Shown here piece by piece: positions 34,969-47,200 of a DNA stretch of 64,000 nt. The translations under genes and the position numbers were made by a program. The notes under the pieces are model-generated. The model did no database searches. It was not told where the DNA came from and worked only from the letters and a program-made list of their open reading frames with translations. The stretch covers positions 15,938,161 through 16,002,160 of the forward strand of contig OV121098.1 of NCBI GenBank assembly GCA_921293015.1, in the 5' to 3' direction. This DNA comes from Phorcus lineatus. Its lineage: Eukaryota; Mollusca; Gastropoda; Trochida; Trochidae. Position 1 is the first letter of the stretch, and each line of letters begins with the position of its first letter.

Positions 34969-36465
34969 TCTAGGTAACTAATTCAGTGAGGGCTTGAGCC
35001 GAACTATTATTCAAGACACATCATCATAAAAAAAAACTCAGGCCATTAAGGTCACATAAACATTTCCCTAACACTAAAGTGTCATTCGTGTTTTCAGATT
35101 TAATCCCCTGCGTAGTTTAAGCTCTGAAAGAGAATTATATTGATCTAATGAGATTAGGCAGCTAGATACACAATTATTTAAAAACGCTTTTGAACATTTA
35201 AAGTAGTCTTGACATTATATAAAACTGAAATCAATAAAACTTAACACACGAATTTCAGGGGCTGGTACGAACTGACAAATTTTGACATCAAAAGCATAAA
35301 TTTATAAATTGCATTAGTTACTTTATTTCAAGTTTATTTCAATATCATGTTTAAATAAGTGGAATGCGTCCTCTACTAATATATTGTATTGAGAATTATA
35401 TGGCGCTGATTCAACAGGTAAAAGATTTAATATCATGTAATAGCAAGAACCTTGCATATCCGCAAAATATACTCATCGGCAAAAGAAAGTTATCACTTTC
35501 AGAACTGAAACTATCAAAACTAAATTTCAACATCCTAATCAAAGTGCCAAAAGCAAAATATTGTACTTTCAACTGTGACAAATAAACTTTCACGCACTTT
35601 GAATATAAATGCAAAAAGGTGAGAATCCTGTGGCCTTGGTAGTTGTGCAAAGTCACGTGACTCAGGAGAGAAACAACAACAACTTGTAACCGATAATGGC
35701 CATCCCAATGTGGGGAAAAAACACCAACATACAATCAAAAGTCACAACAAAAAAACTCGACTAAATCGCTGAAAACTGACAAAAACTGACCACTAATGGA
35801 AGAATCGCTCCAGTTCCTAAATTCCATGTGGCATTGAGATTTTCTCTGCATGAAGACTGATTTGTAAAATCGCTTGCAATAGACCACCGTCAATGCTATC
35901 TCTAAGTAAAATCGACATAAATTACCATAGGTCGGTATTGCGGTATAAGTACCATGAAACAACGCATTGGTAGTTGTAATCAGAGCTGTTCAATTTCTCA
36001 ACTGACCACTACAGTTTGACAAATGACTAAACCTTCAACGTTTAAGATTAAGGTGATTGTAAGGTTCAAATGGCTTGTCCCTGATTGACCAACTATTAAT
36101 CGTTCAAAAGACACATGTTGAATTTGGCATATTCGGTTCTTATGTATAAATGAACTACAATATACACGATTTCAGAGTTTTAAATGATTTTAAAAAGTAT
36201 CAAAACTTTTTTTCTTTTGGATCCCTGTTGACTTAGGAATTTCTATAGCGTAAAGCTGGTTAGATCTTTTTTAAATGTTCAATAGTTCAGTTTTAAGAAG
36301 ATTTATTAGACTTACTTTAAACTTCTAAGGATTTCAAAATTTCATAAGAGTCGTTTAATTTTTTATATCTTTCTTATGCCGTAAAGTAAAGGTTGAAATA
36401 TGTACAAAAATAATGTACATATTATTAAACAAAAAGCCTGAATGCTGCTAGAAAGTGATTGAGTG
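34969..36465. other. No gene seen
   Basis: Open frames at 35364-35962 on both strands overlap one another and lack domain or splice support. I treat them as chance. Confidence 0.35.
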
Positions 36466-36780
36466 ATTTTTGGCTTAATGTTTTTTTAACAATATTTCAA
36501 TTATTAAACACGTGGATGGCAAGCATCCAAAAGAGAGTGGACAGACCAGAGAGAAAAGTATCTAAAGGATGAGTGAAAAGAGGGAAAGAAAGGCACATTG
36601 AGAGATAGAAAGCAGGTTTTAAAACAACTCAAACTTGGTCTGGCTTCTACCCGTCGACCTATCAAACTTGGGTGTCCCTACTAGGAACATGTAAGCTCCG
36701 GCTAACATAGCTCTCGCGGTCTCTGAAGCGCTCAAACCACCACGATAAGGTATTGAGTCCAGTGGTGGAAATGCTTCTAG
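36466..36780. mobile_element. Second SINE-like repeat, copy 2
   Basis: Aligns with 29474-29750 over most of its length (ATTAAACACGTGGATGGCAA, GCATCCAAAAGAG, GTAAGCTCCGGCTAACATAG), with a few extra segments. The GTGAGT tail is degraded to GATTGAGTGATT. Confidence 0.65.
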
Positions 36781-39700
36781 TGCATTGATTTCTCTGTGAA
36801 AAACAGTTTCTGTACTTTTATATTACACGTTATGTTAATATAATGCTAATAGAAGGGAGAAGTTCATCTCAGTTTTGTAAAGTTTTCCCAAACTCAGCAA
36901 TGTGATGTAAGGGAGGCTGTATTGTTTTGGCTGGCTTTTAGGACAATCACAATGCTTAACAGGAAGGTATAAACTTTTTTTTAGCTCATGATACAAATGT
37001 ATTTTATAAACTTTTTGATATTGATACATGTAATTTTAGTAATAGCCCCTTAACCATAGGGAACGTGCAGTTAAGGACTATTGGTCCATCCCAAAATTCA
37101 ATCTTTATTAATTCATCGAGTATTATATGAACTATTCATACATTTAGATTTGAAAGTTGGGACCTTCTATTTAAATTAAAACTTATTGTGATGCCAAGAG
37201 GAACTAAAACCCTAACGTACACCTTAGGTTAAAGGCGCTAAGGTTACTTTTCTCCTTGATTTTCCTAAAACAAGACAATTAGCTGAAGATGCTTTATTTT
37301 TCAACGTCAACACGAAAAATATAGGTTGTTAACAAAACTCAAAACTTATCAAAATATGTTACCGCAATGGCCATTAAGCACTGATTTACTTAACGAAAAG
37401 GACGATTGAACACAAACGTCCTCTTTTGTAACATTTTGATGCTATATATATGAGGACATTAACTCACTAAGGTCACTTAAGTAAAGTCTTTATCGGCTTC
37501 ACCTTAGTTGGAAGATTTTTACGCAAAAGTATACAAGCGTCATTGCGCAATTTGAAACAAGACGAATTCTTGAAACAAATATAAGGCGATAAAACGTCCT
37601 ATACTGTTGCGGCAAACCGAATCTTGTTTTAGCTACAAAGCCCGAGATACAAACTAAGGGATTAGATTAGGTGTTACAACTACAGAAAGAACCCGGATGT
37701 AGTTTGGTGACGGGGGTGATGAATTGCTTGATAGGCCGTGGAATAAGTTCTTTGTTTGTCGTGACAGTTCTGAAACTAACTTTAGGCCAATCCATGATGA
37801 ATTGTGGGGGAAATAGGGATTTAATAAGTGAAACGCTTAAGAGTATTTCATCTTCCTACATTACTAGCTAATAGAACAACGAAAAGGTCTTACAGACCAC
37901 CCTATTTAAAATGGTTGATATGTAGTATTGTAAATTTTGTTATTACCTTTACATTTTTTAAATTTATAACCTACTATCCAAAAATATTTAAGATTTTAAC
38001 ATTATTTTATCCTTTATCTAACGTTTTGTTATCACATAGATTTTACTTTTGTATGTCTAATACCCTATTGTTCCACTTTATACCAATGTCTTATCTTGTG
38101 GTGAAAAAAAGAAAACTAATCAATAACACAAACAAAATTGTCAAAAGCTCTTTGTTAACGTCTAGTATACTTGAAACACACCAATCAAGGAGCGCCTCTT
38201 AAAAGCAGTTTGTTTGGTACAAACACGAATATCGAAAAGAATTTATTTCCAACAGAACCAGAATCATACATTTGCATAAAAATAAAATTACACAAACTTG
38301 TTATTCGTCTTTGTAAAAGTTATGGAAACTAATAATAATTTGTGAAGCCTCGTCCCCCTATCTTGTGTCATTGGGTGTGATGAATGCCTTAAAGTGCTGA
38401 TAACAACTGAAGGGGAACAAACGTACCTTGTATTCCACTATTTAGAAGGCAACCAGGTAAGATGTGTTTTTGATACTTTTAAACAGATTTGTTTTAATTC
38501 ATAATTTGAATTAAAAGTAAAGTTTATCATTTATATTGATATGTTATGATTTTATTTGTGTTATGTTTTACCTTTTATAAAAATATTATTTTCATCGATT
38601 TTTTAAGAGAATTGTTTTGGTACATTAATTTTATACATTTTGAAATATTTGATTTTTTTAATATCCTAATGCAACTTTATCAAATAGAAATATGAAAATA
38701 CCTTTTACGTAAAATTGATAAATATATTTTTGTTATGAATTTTATAACAGTTACATTTTATTCGATACCTTGTTATCTGAAAGATATGATTAAACGCACT
38801 AGTGCACACCAATATTTCGTCAACACAACGAATGCACAGATACTGCATATCTCTGGATATTATTCAAGATCCTCACTAAAGTAACCTACCTCGTAAGTTA
38901 TTTAACACATCTTTACGTATTCAGGCAGTAAAGTTGATTTTTAAAGACCGGAAGTATTTAATGTTACGCTACAATAAATCCGCATGAACTACGATAATGG
39001 AAATATTAAGATTTTACTTATAACCAAAAAAGCGGAAACGGCAGCCGCTTTGGTCAATCTTATAGCAATGCTAAATGCTGTGTTATTAAATCAGTTTATT
39101 TACAACATTGCTTTCATAAAACACAATTCATTCTTTGGTCTCAGTTCAGAGTTTAGGTAAACTCAACAGTAGCACATAATAATAGTTCAGCCGCGTTCAA
39201 CTGTCTATAATTTATCTGTTTTGCGCACAGCTAACCTTAGATTTTTTATGTGTCCAAGTCAACAGCGGCTGTCTAATTTTTAAAAATGTTGATTGCAGGT
39301 CAATTGTAAAGAATTTTAAGTATTTCTTTGCATCGATAGGAAGCTTTAGTGAATGCATTAGTCCTCCTAAACCTTAAAAAAGCCTATTTAAACCGTAAAA
39401 GCGTGCACTAGTGCCTTTAAATAATTCAAATATTTATTTATTGATACTTCTTTGTATATTTTTCTTAATTGTTTACTTTAGTTTTATTGTATTTATGTAA
39501 ATGTTTTGATTCCTTGTATTTATTCTCATTTAAATGTAATTATCTATATTGTATTACATTTTCTGTAATTCACCTAAGATGTTTCAATAGTTTGATTTCA
39601 TTGTATATTCTATATCATTTGATTATACTTGTATATGTCATTTGATACATTATTAAGTATTTGTATTAATGCTACACCTTTTGGTACTGAACGGAATCGA

Positions 39701-39804
39701 CACTTTTGTACATAGGGAGTGTAGTACTGTAATATATTTGTAATATTAAAACATTTCGACCCATTTTATGTTATCATAAATTGTAGACCTGTGTATCCTG
39801 GCCT
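36781..39804. other. No gene seen
   Basis: Three kilobases of AT-rich DNA. The 124-codon frame at 37828-38202 is rich in F, Y, I and L and sits in very AT-rich sequence, as expected by chance. No element ends recognised. Confidence 0.4.
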
Positions 39805-40350
39805 TAGTGGCGGGACGATATATCCCGATTCTAGTTTTATTAGGCGAGATGATATATCATGGAGTTATTGCCAAGGAACCTGCGAGACGATTATCATCAC
39901 GATACAGTGGTTGCGATACAATACGTATCCCGATTCTATACAGTTTATGAAAGAACTGTAGATGGGACATAGAACAGTAATGTTAATCGTTAGATACCAA
40001 ATTGTCATAGATATTACATAAAAGAAATCACAAAATAAGAAGGACTGTGAATTTATATACATATAAAATATCAGAAATATCATATGATTTCTCTTTCTGT
40101 TTCTGTTCTAATCACTGTTATCTCTGAAAAAGAAGAAAAACCTTTTAAGCTTTTATAGTTATTTGTTTGAAACAAATTATGTTAACAGTATCGGGATATA
40201 TTGTCACTTATGGCGATACATCGATGTATTGTGGACCCTCACGATATAAATATCCTGATATATTGTGTAAACATGTTTTATATCGATGCACTCATATCGC
40301 GTAGTACACGATGCAAACATCGATACTATCGATGAATCGTTACACCACTA
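39805..40350. mobile_element. MITE with TAGTGGYGKRACGAT ends (546 bp)
   Basis: The left end TAGTGGCGGGACGATATATC and the inverted right end TAGTGGTGTAACGATTCATC are related. The interior is rich in CGATACATCGATG-like palindromes. An inverted fragment lies at 14100-14275. hAT-like by appearance, but no intact target duplication is seen. Confidence 0.7.
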
Positions 40351-40421
40351 ATAAATTGTGATATGAACTTAAAACATAATGCCATGTTCGAATTTCAACA
40401 AGAAACATATTATTTGATTAA

Positions 40422-41160
40422 AACCAACGTTTAACCTCATATTTGCATTGTTAACAGTAATTTTTAGTTAACGAAATCATTAACACGTTACAATGTAACC
40501 AACGTTTAATCTCATATTTGCATTGTTAACAGTTATCTAAAGTTAAGGGAATAATTTTATATGTAACAATGTAACCACCGTTTAACCTCATATTTGATTT
40601 GTTAACAGTAATCTTTAGTTAACGAAATCATTAACACGTTGTAATATAACCAACGTTTAATCTCATATTTGCATTGTTAACAGTTATCTATAGTTAACGG
40701 AATCATTAACACGTTACAATATAACCAACGTTTAATCTCATATTGGCTTTGTTAACAGTTAACACTTAATCATTGCTTTTTTTTAGAAATAACAAGCGTC
40801 AATCTTAATCATTGCTTAACGTTAACAGTTGCATGTTCTTTGATCAAATCATAACTATATGTTTAAAATTAATGAATATTATACTTAATCATAGATGTTA
40901 ACAAATATCTATCATTAACCGAATCACACCATAGGTTAAAATGAATCAACTATAAACCTGACGATTTTCTTTATGTTAACGGTGTTTTTACTTAAATAAA
41001 TCATGAACATTTGTGCAAAGTTAACAAACGTTCGACTTAATCTTTGCTCCATGTTAACAGTTGTTTTGAATTAACCAACTTGGGACTTAATCATTGACAA
41101 CTGTAAGAATTAACAAATCGTCAACTTATTATTTGTTAACATTGTTTTAAGTTTGCAGTG
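40422..41160. repeat. 75-76-bp tandem array rich in GTTAAC, upstream of tetraspanin
   Basis: AACCAACGTTTAATCTCATA starts units at 40422, 40497, 40573, 40648 and 40723. Each unit has one or two GTTAAC hexamers and usually ATTAACACGTT. From about 40780 to 41160 the units degenerate, but GTTAAC and CTTAATCATTG keep recurring. It ends about 80 bp before the tetraspanin ATG, so it may overlap its promoter. Confidence 0.88.
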
Positions 41161-41237
41161 AGCCATCGTTGAACCGAACCAACTTTTTATCAACGTTGAA
41201 CTGAATTTGTATCTCCTGAGCGCCAAGACAGACAAAG

Positions 41238-41297
41238 ATGGGTGCGTGTTCGGGGATAGGACGAGTTATACTCATCATTCTGAATCTGGTCTTTTTG
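41238..41297 (+). CDS. Tetraspanin exon 1
   Basis: Codes residues 1-20, the start of TM1. The donor is GTAAGT at 41298. The untranslated leader must lie upstream, between the 75-bp repeat array and the ATG. Intron 1 (41298-44980) is the longest of the gene and holds a retroposon tail near 42.85 kb. Confidence 0.92.
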
Positions 41298-44200
41298 GTA
41301 AGTAAACCAAATATGTATTTTCAACCCCCTATAATAGTTTTTGAGTTCTGGTCCGAAAACGAATTTCTTAAAAGAACAGTCCTATCGGGGATTTCTTTTG
41401 ACGATTTTGTTGGTTTTGTTTTGCAATTAGATTGACCTTTTTTTATTCTTGAGAAAATTTCCCCTTTTCACAAGAATATTCAGACGAGGTCGTCATTTTT
41501 CAAAGACCATCTCATCTTATGTTGATCAACATTACATCTTTATTCAATAACCTATCAAAAGGGCCCGCTGCGGGGTTGTTGTGCTCTCACTTTAGATGAT
41601 AAGAGTAGTTTAAAACATAGACTTTTTTACTTTTACACTTTAAACAAAAAGTATACGTAACTTTACTTTTAGGGACAGGGTCATTATCTGGGTAAACAAA
41701 TATATTTTGCGAAAACGAAAATAAGTATTACCAATTGCAAGACACTGTGTTTAAATCAAAGGCGACAATTCTAAAACTAATGTAGCACTATCTGTTAAGC
41801 TGCACAAAGGATTAGATCGTGTTCACACTAAAATGGCCTTTGCCTGATACTTGATAATCATCTCAACGACTACGGATAATCCCATTTAGTAATGACATGT
41901 AGCACTCTCCGAAAAATAACATAAAGGGCATAAACATAAAATTTTATGGGAAAATCTGAAGAAAAAAATGTAGAAATATCCGTCCTTCTGCCCCTTTTAA
42001 TTGAAAGTCCGAGAAAAAGGATATTCTAGTGGTGCGCATGTTTTTGAACGGCAATTGTAACTTTGAAGTTAAAATCATGGTGTAAAATAACTATTTAACG
42101 ATAACGATTTAAACCATCATTTTGAATATTTCGCTTTTCTTAGGTAGATAAATCAAACTTAAGCAATCACAAAGCGATCAGTCACCTCTACGGCGTCACT
42201 ATAACTGTTACTACTGTCGACATAGCAACGAGATAACGCTGCAATACAAATGTGTGACAGCGTTGTCGTTTATCAGCTTGTAACATAGGGCACTTATCTT
42301 TCTCCAAACAACAACCAAGGGGTGCCTGTTATGTTGCAATTCTGTTTACACAATACCGTATAAAGAAAACGAATATCCCAAATATTATTTTGGAAACATT
42401 TCGATGAGATATTCCAGTGTGAAATTACGACATTAAAGGCACAAACAATGACAAAGACAACTGTCAAAATGGAGTATGGCACGAATTTTTTAAAGAAACT
42501 GGATTAAATCTTGAGTCGGGCCGAATCTGGTGAACGTGTTGTATCAATTCGCTCTGAATCGCCTTAGCTAATTTACGGGTATTCATTGTTATGCAACATA
42601 GGGTCATTCAGAATCGAGAATACAACGAGGTCATGTTACGATCTCTATTACAATAAATAGAATTTAAAAACGAGCTTGGAAAGTTATCTTAACCGTTATT
42701 CCTCCTCATTCGTCTACTGTTATCCAGATACAATAATGAGATGATTTACCTTCTAAGGAAAATATATTGTGCTTGAGTTTTTATCAACAGGTAAGTTAAA
42801 AAAGCATAATAGGGGGACTTATGTCTACGTTTTAAACATGTCCTATTGGCCTCAAGGCCTCTTGTATACAAATAAAATCTGTCTGTCTGTCTGCCTGACT
42901 GTCTGACTTATGTCTATGTTTGAACCAGTTCTTTGGGTGTCCCTTATTCAGGTACATCCCTTACCCCCCTCCCCCATCCCCCCTCCCCGCACCGCCCCAT
43001 ACATACATCAACCCACACAAGACATCTTGGTTCGTGTTGAAGCTTACACACATGTTCGGGTAGGACGATAACCTTTCGATTTTAAATTAGTGTCAAGGGA
43101 CACAGATTACATTTTTAATCCGCTCGAAGTTTCTTACTGATAAGCTTGGTATGGTACGGAAGGAATCTTTAGTAAAAAATATCAATGAATACGTTAGATA
43201 AAACAATTATATGTGAAAACAATGATAAGCATTTAAGGTTTACGTTTAGTTAAATCAAACGAACATGTTGTACAGCTTTTGTTCAGGATGTGTGGTATCG
43301 CATTTTCAAACAGGGGAATACGTTTGACTTTCATCTGTGTGACAATTTATGAAGGTAGTTGTAAAAGGATACCGAAATCGCCTTGCTTTCACTTATAGTG
43401 ATAATGCCATAATATTTCCCTTTACCAACAGCCCTAGTTTGAGAGAAATACTGACTGAAGCTTCGTAAAATCATCGATCACGCCCCTCATTAGAAAGCGA
43501 GTAGCCTCGACATTCGCGTGTTTGGATAGTTCAGATTTCCCCTGAACTGTTTTGATACATATGAGCCGGATTGTTTGACATCTATTTTAGTTATGGGTAA
43601 AACTTACTTACATCATTCAAAACACATAACTGATGATGGTACTTTTATACTTCATTTTTTTTTATCTCATTTTAATCATTTTTTGTTGTAATAAGGTGTA
43701 GTCATTCGTTCTTATTTTGAATTATAATCAATCAAATCTTAAACCATCAAATCAAGACCATGCCTATATATATTTCCAGTTTGATTTTATTAAGGTTTAA
43801 TCTAATGTGATTTATTGCGAACTAAATCATATCGGTCCAAAACAGTTATAAGAATTATCTAAGAAGAGACTAAAGTCTCAACTGCTTTGTTCATAGAAAT
43901 TTGTTTGGCATCAATGGTTACTGATGGTTTATCATGTATAATATATCATATATGATGGTTATAAACTTATGTTAACATCACATTAGATATAAAAATGAAC
44001 CTTACGAAAACGATATTTTTTTAATATGGACCTCGAAGTCATGTTGCTGTGGTTTAAACATTATTCACTTAGAATAGGATTGGGAAAAACGTTATCCAAC
44101 TAACCGTCTAATGTACAAATTTGATTTACATATATAACAAAGCAAAATGACAGATATTGAACAAAAGCAAAGTAAGAAAATACCAAGAAAATGACAAAGA

Positions 44201-47200
44201 GCATTACTGATGCAACTTATAATGCTAAAGACATATCGTCGGTTTCAAATCGATGAGTGTCAAATTAAAAAAATGTGGCTATCTAATTGAATTTCATCCT
44301 TACAATAGATATCATTCGCTCTGATGATATTTAAACTTTTGTTCCTATAGGAAAAGGACATTGTCAAATCAAAAATAATACAATTTTGTAAGTAATGATT
44401 ATTCTACCAAATCGGATAAGAAAGCATATACCTGACCAACCAAACTAATTCGATAGGATGTAGAGAGAGGTTTGCACCAATAGTAATAGTTTATTCGTTT
44501 TTTAGGCCATCGGCCCATGTACAAAACATTTGAAACACAAACATTTATACAAAGTGACAAATACTACTTCTTGCGAAAATATAGGCAATTTTTAACACAT
44601 TTTGCTATATTTAAAATAATTTCATACTCCTTACTGTTTACAAGTACATAGAGAGGTTTGATAATTAATGAGTGCGATGGAATTAACAATTTCTTTACGC
44701 CTATTGCAAGAGTGTGTTCAATAGTTTCTCGTCTACCCTTCCTCTTAATGTTTCTTAAAGCAGTTAAACATCAACTACACAGAACTTTGAAAATCCAGCA
44801 CTCACGCAAAAATTCGATTCGGATGTCAAGTCGATGGTATCTGTATTTGACAATGATAATATCTTGTAGATTTTATGGCGCTTCATTTACTAATATACGA
44901 TGTCCAACATATTCTTTAACGGGATAGCTTTCGTATAACATATTTTATATATCATTTACAAAGAGGTTTTCTTGTTTCAGGTGATCGCCATTGCTTTGAT
45001 GGCGGTAGGGGGAATCTTGAGGTTCGCTCCAGGAAAGCTAATGGTGTTTTTGGCAGCAGGTGCTGACTCGGCGATACCGCCATTGCCAGCCTTCCCAGGG
45101 GTCACCATCACCTTTCCCAAGTTGGTCAGCTTCGCACCTATGTTCGGAGATATCGGCATTGCGTTGTTGATTTCTGGAGCCATTCTCTTCGTGTTGTCTT
45201 TCCTCGCTTGCTGTGGAGCCTGCTGTAAATGGAGACCATTCCTCATTTTGGTGAGTTGCAATCTCATTGAAATCAGTTAAACATAGAAATATTCATTATC
45301 AGAGAACTAGAGACCCGTCACTGATTGGTTGGAGTGAAAAGGTCACCTGACACGACCCATTTGGAACAGAATTCAGATCTGATACGAAGCGGGTGATAAA
45401 TTCGGTCTGTTTGAAATGAAATTAGCGAGCTTCTGACTGACTGAGTGGATTGCGACAATGTAGAATGGTTATCCGGACAGTTTGATGTTAGGTTCTAAAG
45501 TAGTCCTACGAAGAAGAAGAAAGTTGTCTGGCATCCGTCGTCCGCAATGTCTCTTGTTGTAAGGAGTTAAAGCGAGACTGCATAAAAAAATCAGTCTCAA
45601 CGTTATCGACCTTGGCAAAGCAGAAAAGCGCTCTTGCCTTGCAATTGCTTAGCCCGGGTTGATAATGATGAGTCTCATTAATATTGTGGATGCGGTCTCG
45701 CTTTAATGAAAAGGAGGTTGTGAGCTCTTAATACGATAAGAAATTCTTATCTTATTAAAAAACATCTTATTCTTCTACAAAATGATAGGAGGTTGTAGTT
45801 CTATGGATAGACTCTTTTAAAAGTCGGATTTGGGTATTGGGATGACAAGTTTGATCCAATAGGTAACGTAGCGAGAAAGTCTGGTAATTTTGGATGGATA
45901 TGTTGATAATTTGGAAAATAGGTAGTAAGGTAATAAAGCAGTGCGATTGAGGTTGTAGCGTAGTAGATTATTAGTGGGATGAGTTGGTAATGGGTGGTTA
46001 TAAAAGCTTGATATTATAGTAGTAGGGTAATTAGCCAGTGGTAAGTGTTACTTTAATAAGTTTTGAACCATGGACATTATGTCTGATTAAAACGATCATG
46101 TTTCGAAAAATGTTTCAAAATATTGACTCTCCTCTTGGTCTGACCGGAGCCCCATTACTATCATGTTCTGTTACCAGTTCAGTGCAGACAAAACCTAGTC
46201 ATAATCCGATCAATCATATCATTACTTTCAAAAAGAAAGCTAGCGGCGGCTGTGTTGAATGAATGGTTCACAAGTGTCCCTAGATACTCGTACCAAATGC
46301 TTTTTCCGGAGTTTTTGCGATTGGCTTGCTGAGCTTACGTCAGAACATGCGAGTAATGGGGTTGTGGCCAGACCGATTGGAGAGACAACCCCTTGATGGA
46401 ACAATTTCGTATCTAAGTAGAGTCAATATTTTGAAGCTTTCGTTGCTCAAACCACAATCGATTCAAATCAAAATGGATTTATTTTTTAAGTTCAATTTTA
46501 ATGTTAGACTTTTATACATATTAACATTTCTCTCCCCAGTTCATCATCATTATGATTGTGATCATCGTGATTTTCGCTGCCTTGGGCGGTCTCTTCCTGG
46601 TTAAAGGCTCCATTGTAAGTTGCGTTTATTCAATATCGTGAAATGAGCACCAGTTTCCTAAAATATATTCATACTTCCACACGCCACTGAATCACAGATG
46701 GTCTAAATGCTTTGAGATCCTAAATTTTGTGACTTTTGGTTTGTAGGTTATTTAACGGTTGATTTCGGAGAGCTTCCTTCATATTCTCCTGTCCCCTTTT
46801 CAGTGAAAATCTTCTCATATGATAATTTTTTACCGGTTTATAAGATAGATAAAACACGTCCCGTTGGGGAACCATAAGAAAGTAAGGATTTTCCGTTTTG
46901 AGTCACGGCTTGCAAACATCTTTGCTTCATAAACATACCCGAAGGTCATATTTTGCACAAATAATTGTTTAGCTCATCTGGCCTGAAAGGCCCGAAGGGC
47001 TTTTGGCATGTGGTGTCGTACGGCTCACGTCCGTCCGTCCGTCCGTCCGTCCGTCCGTAAACTATTTCGTCTTCTTCTCCAGAACCAGTTTTGGTGACCC
47101 TGTGACTCTTAATAATGGCCACGGCGGCCTTGCCCTTTATACCATTCATGGCGATCCTATAAAGCAAGGGGCCAACAGATTGAAACCTTGTGTACATATT

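Noticed and set aside
37828-38202. 124-codon frame with hydrophobic segments
   Set aside because: The AT-rich DNA alone yields F, Y, I and L. There is no start context, splice signal or recognisable motif.
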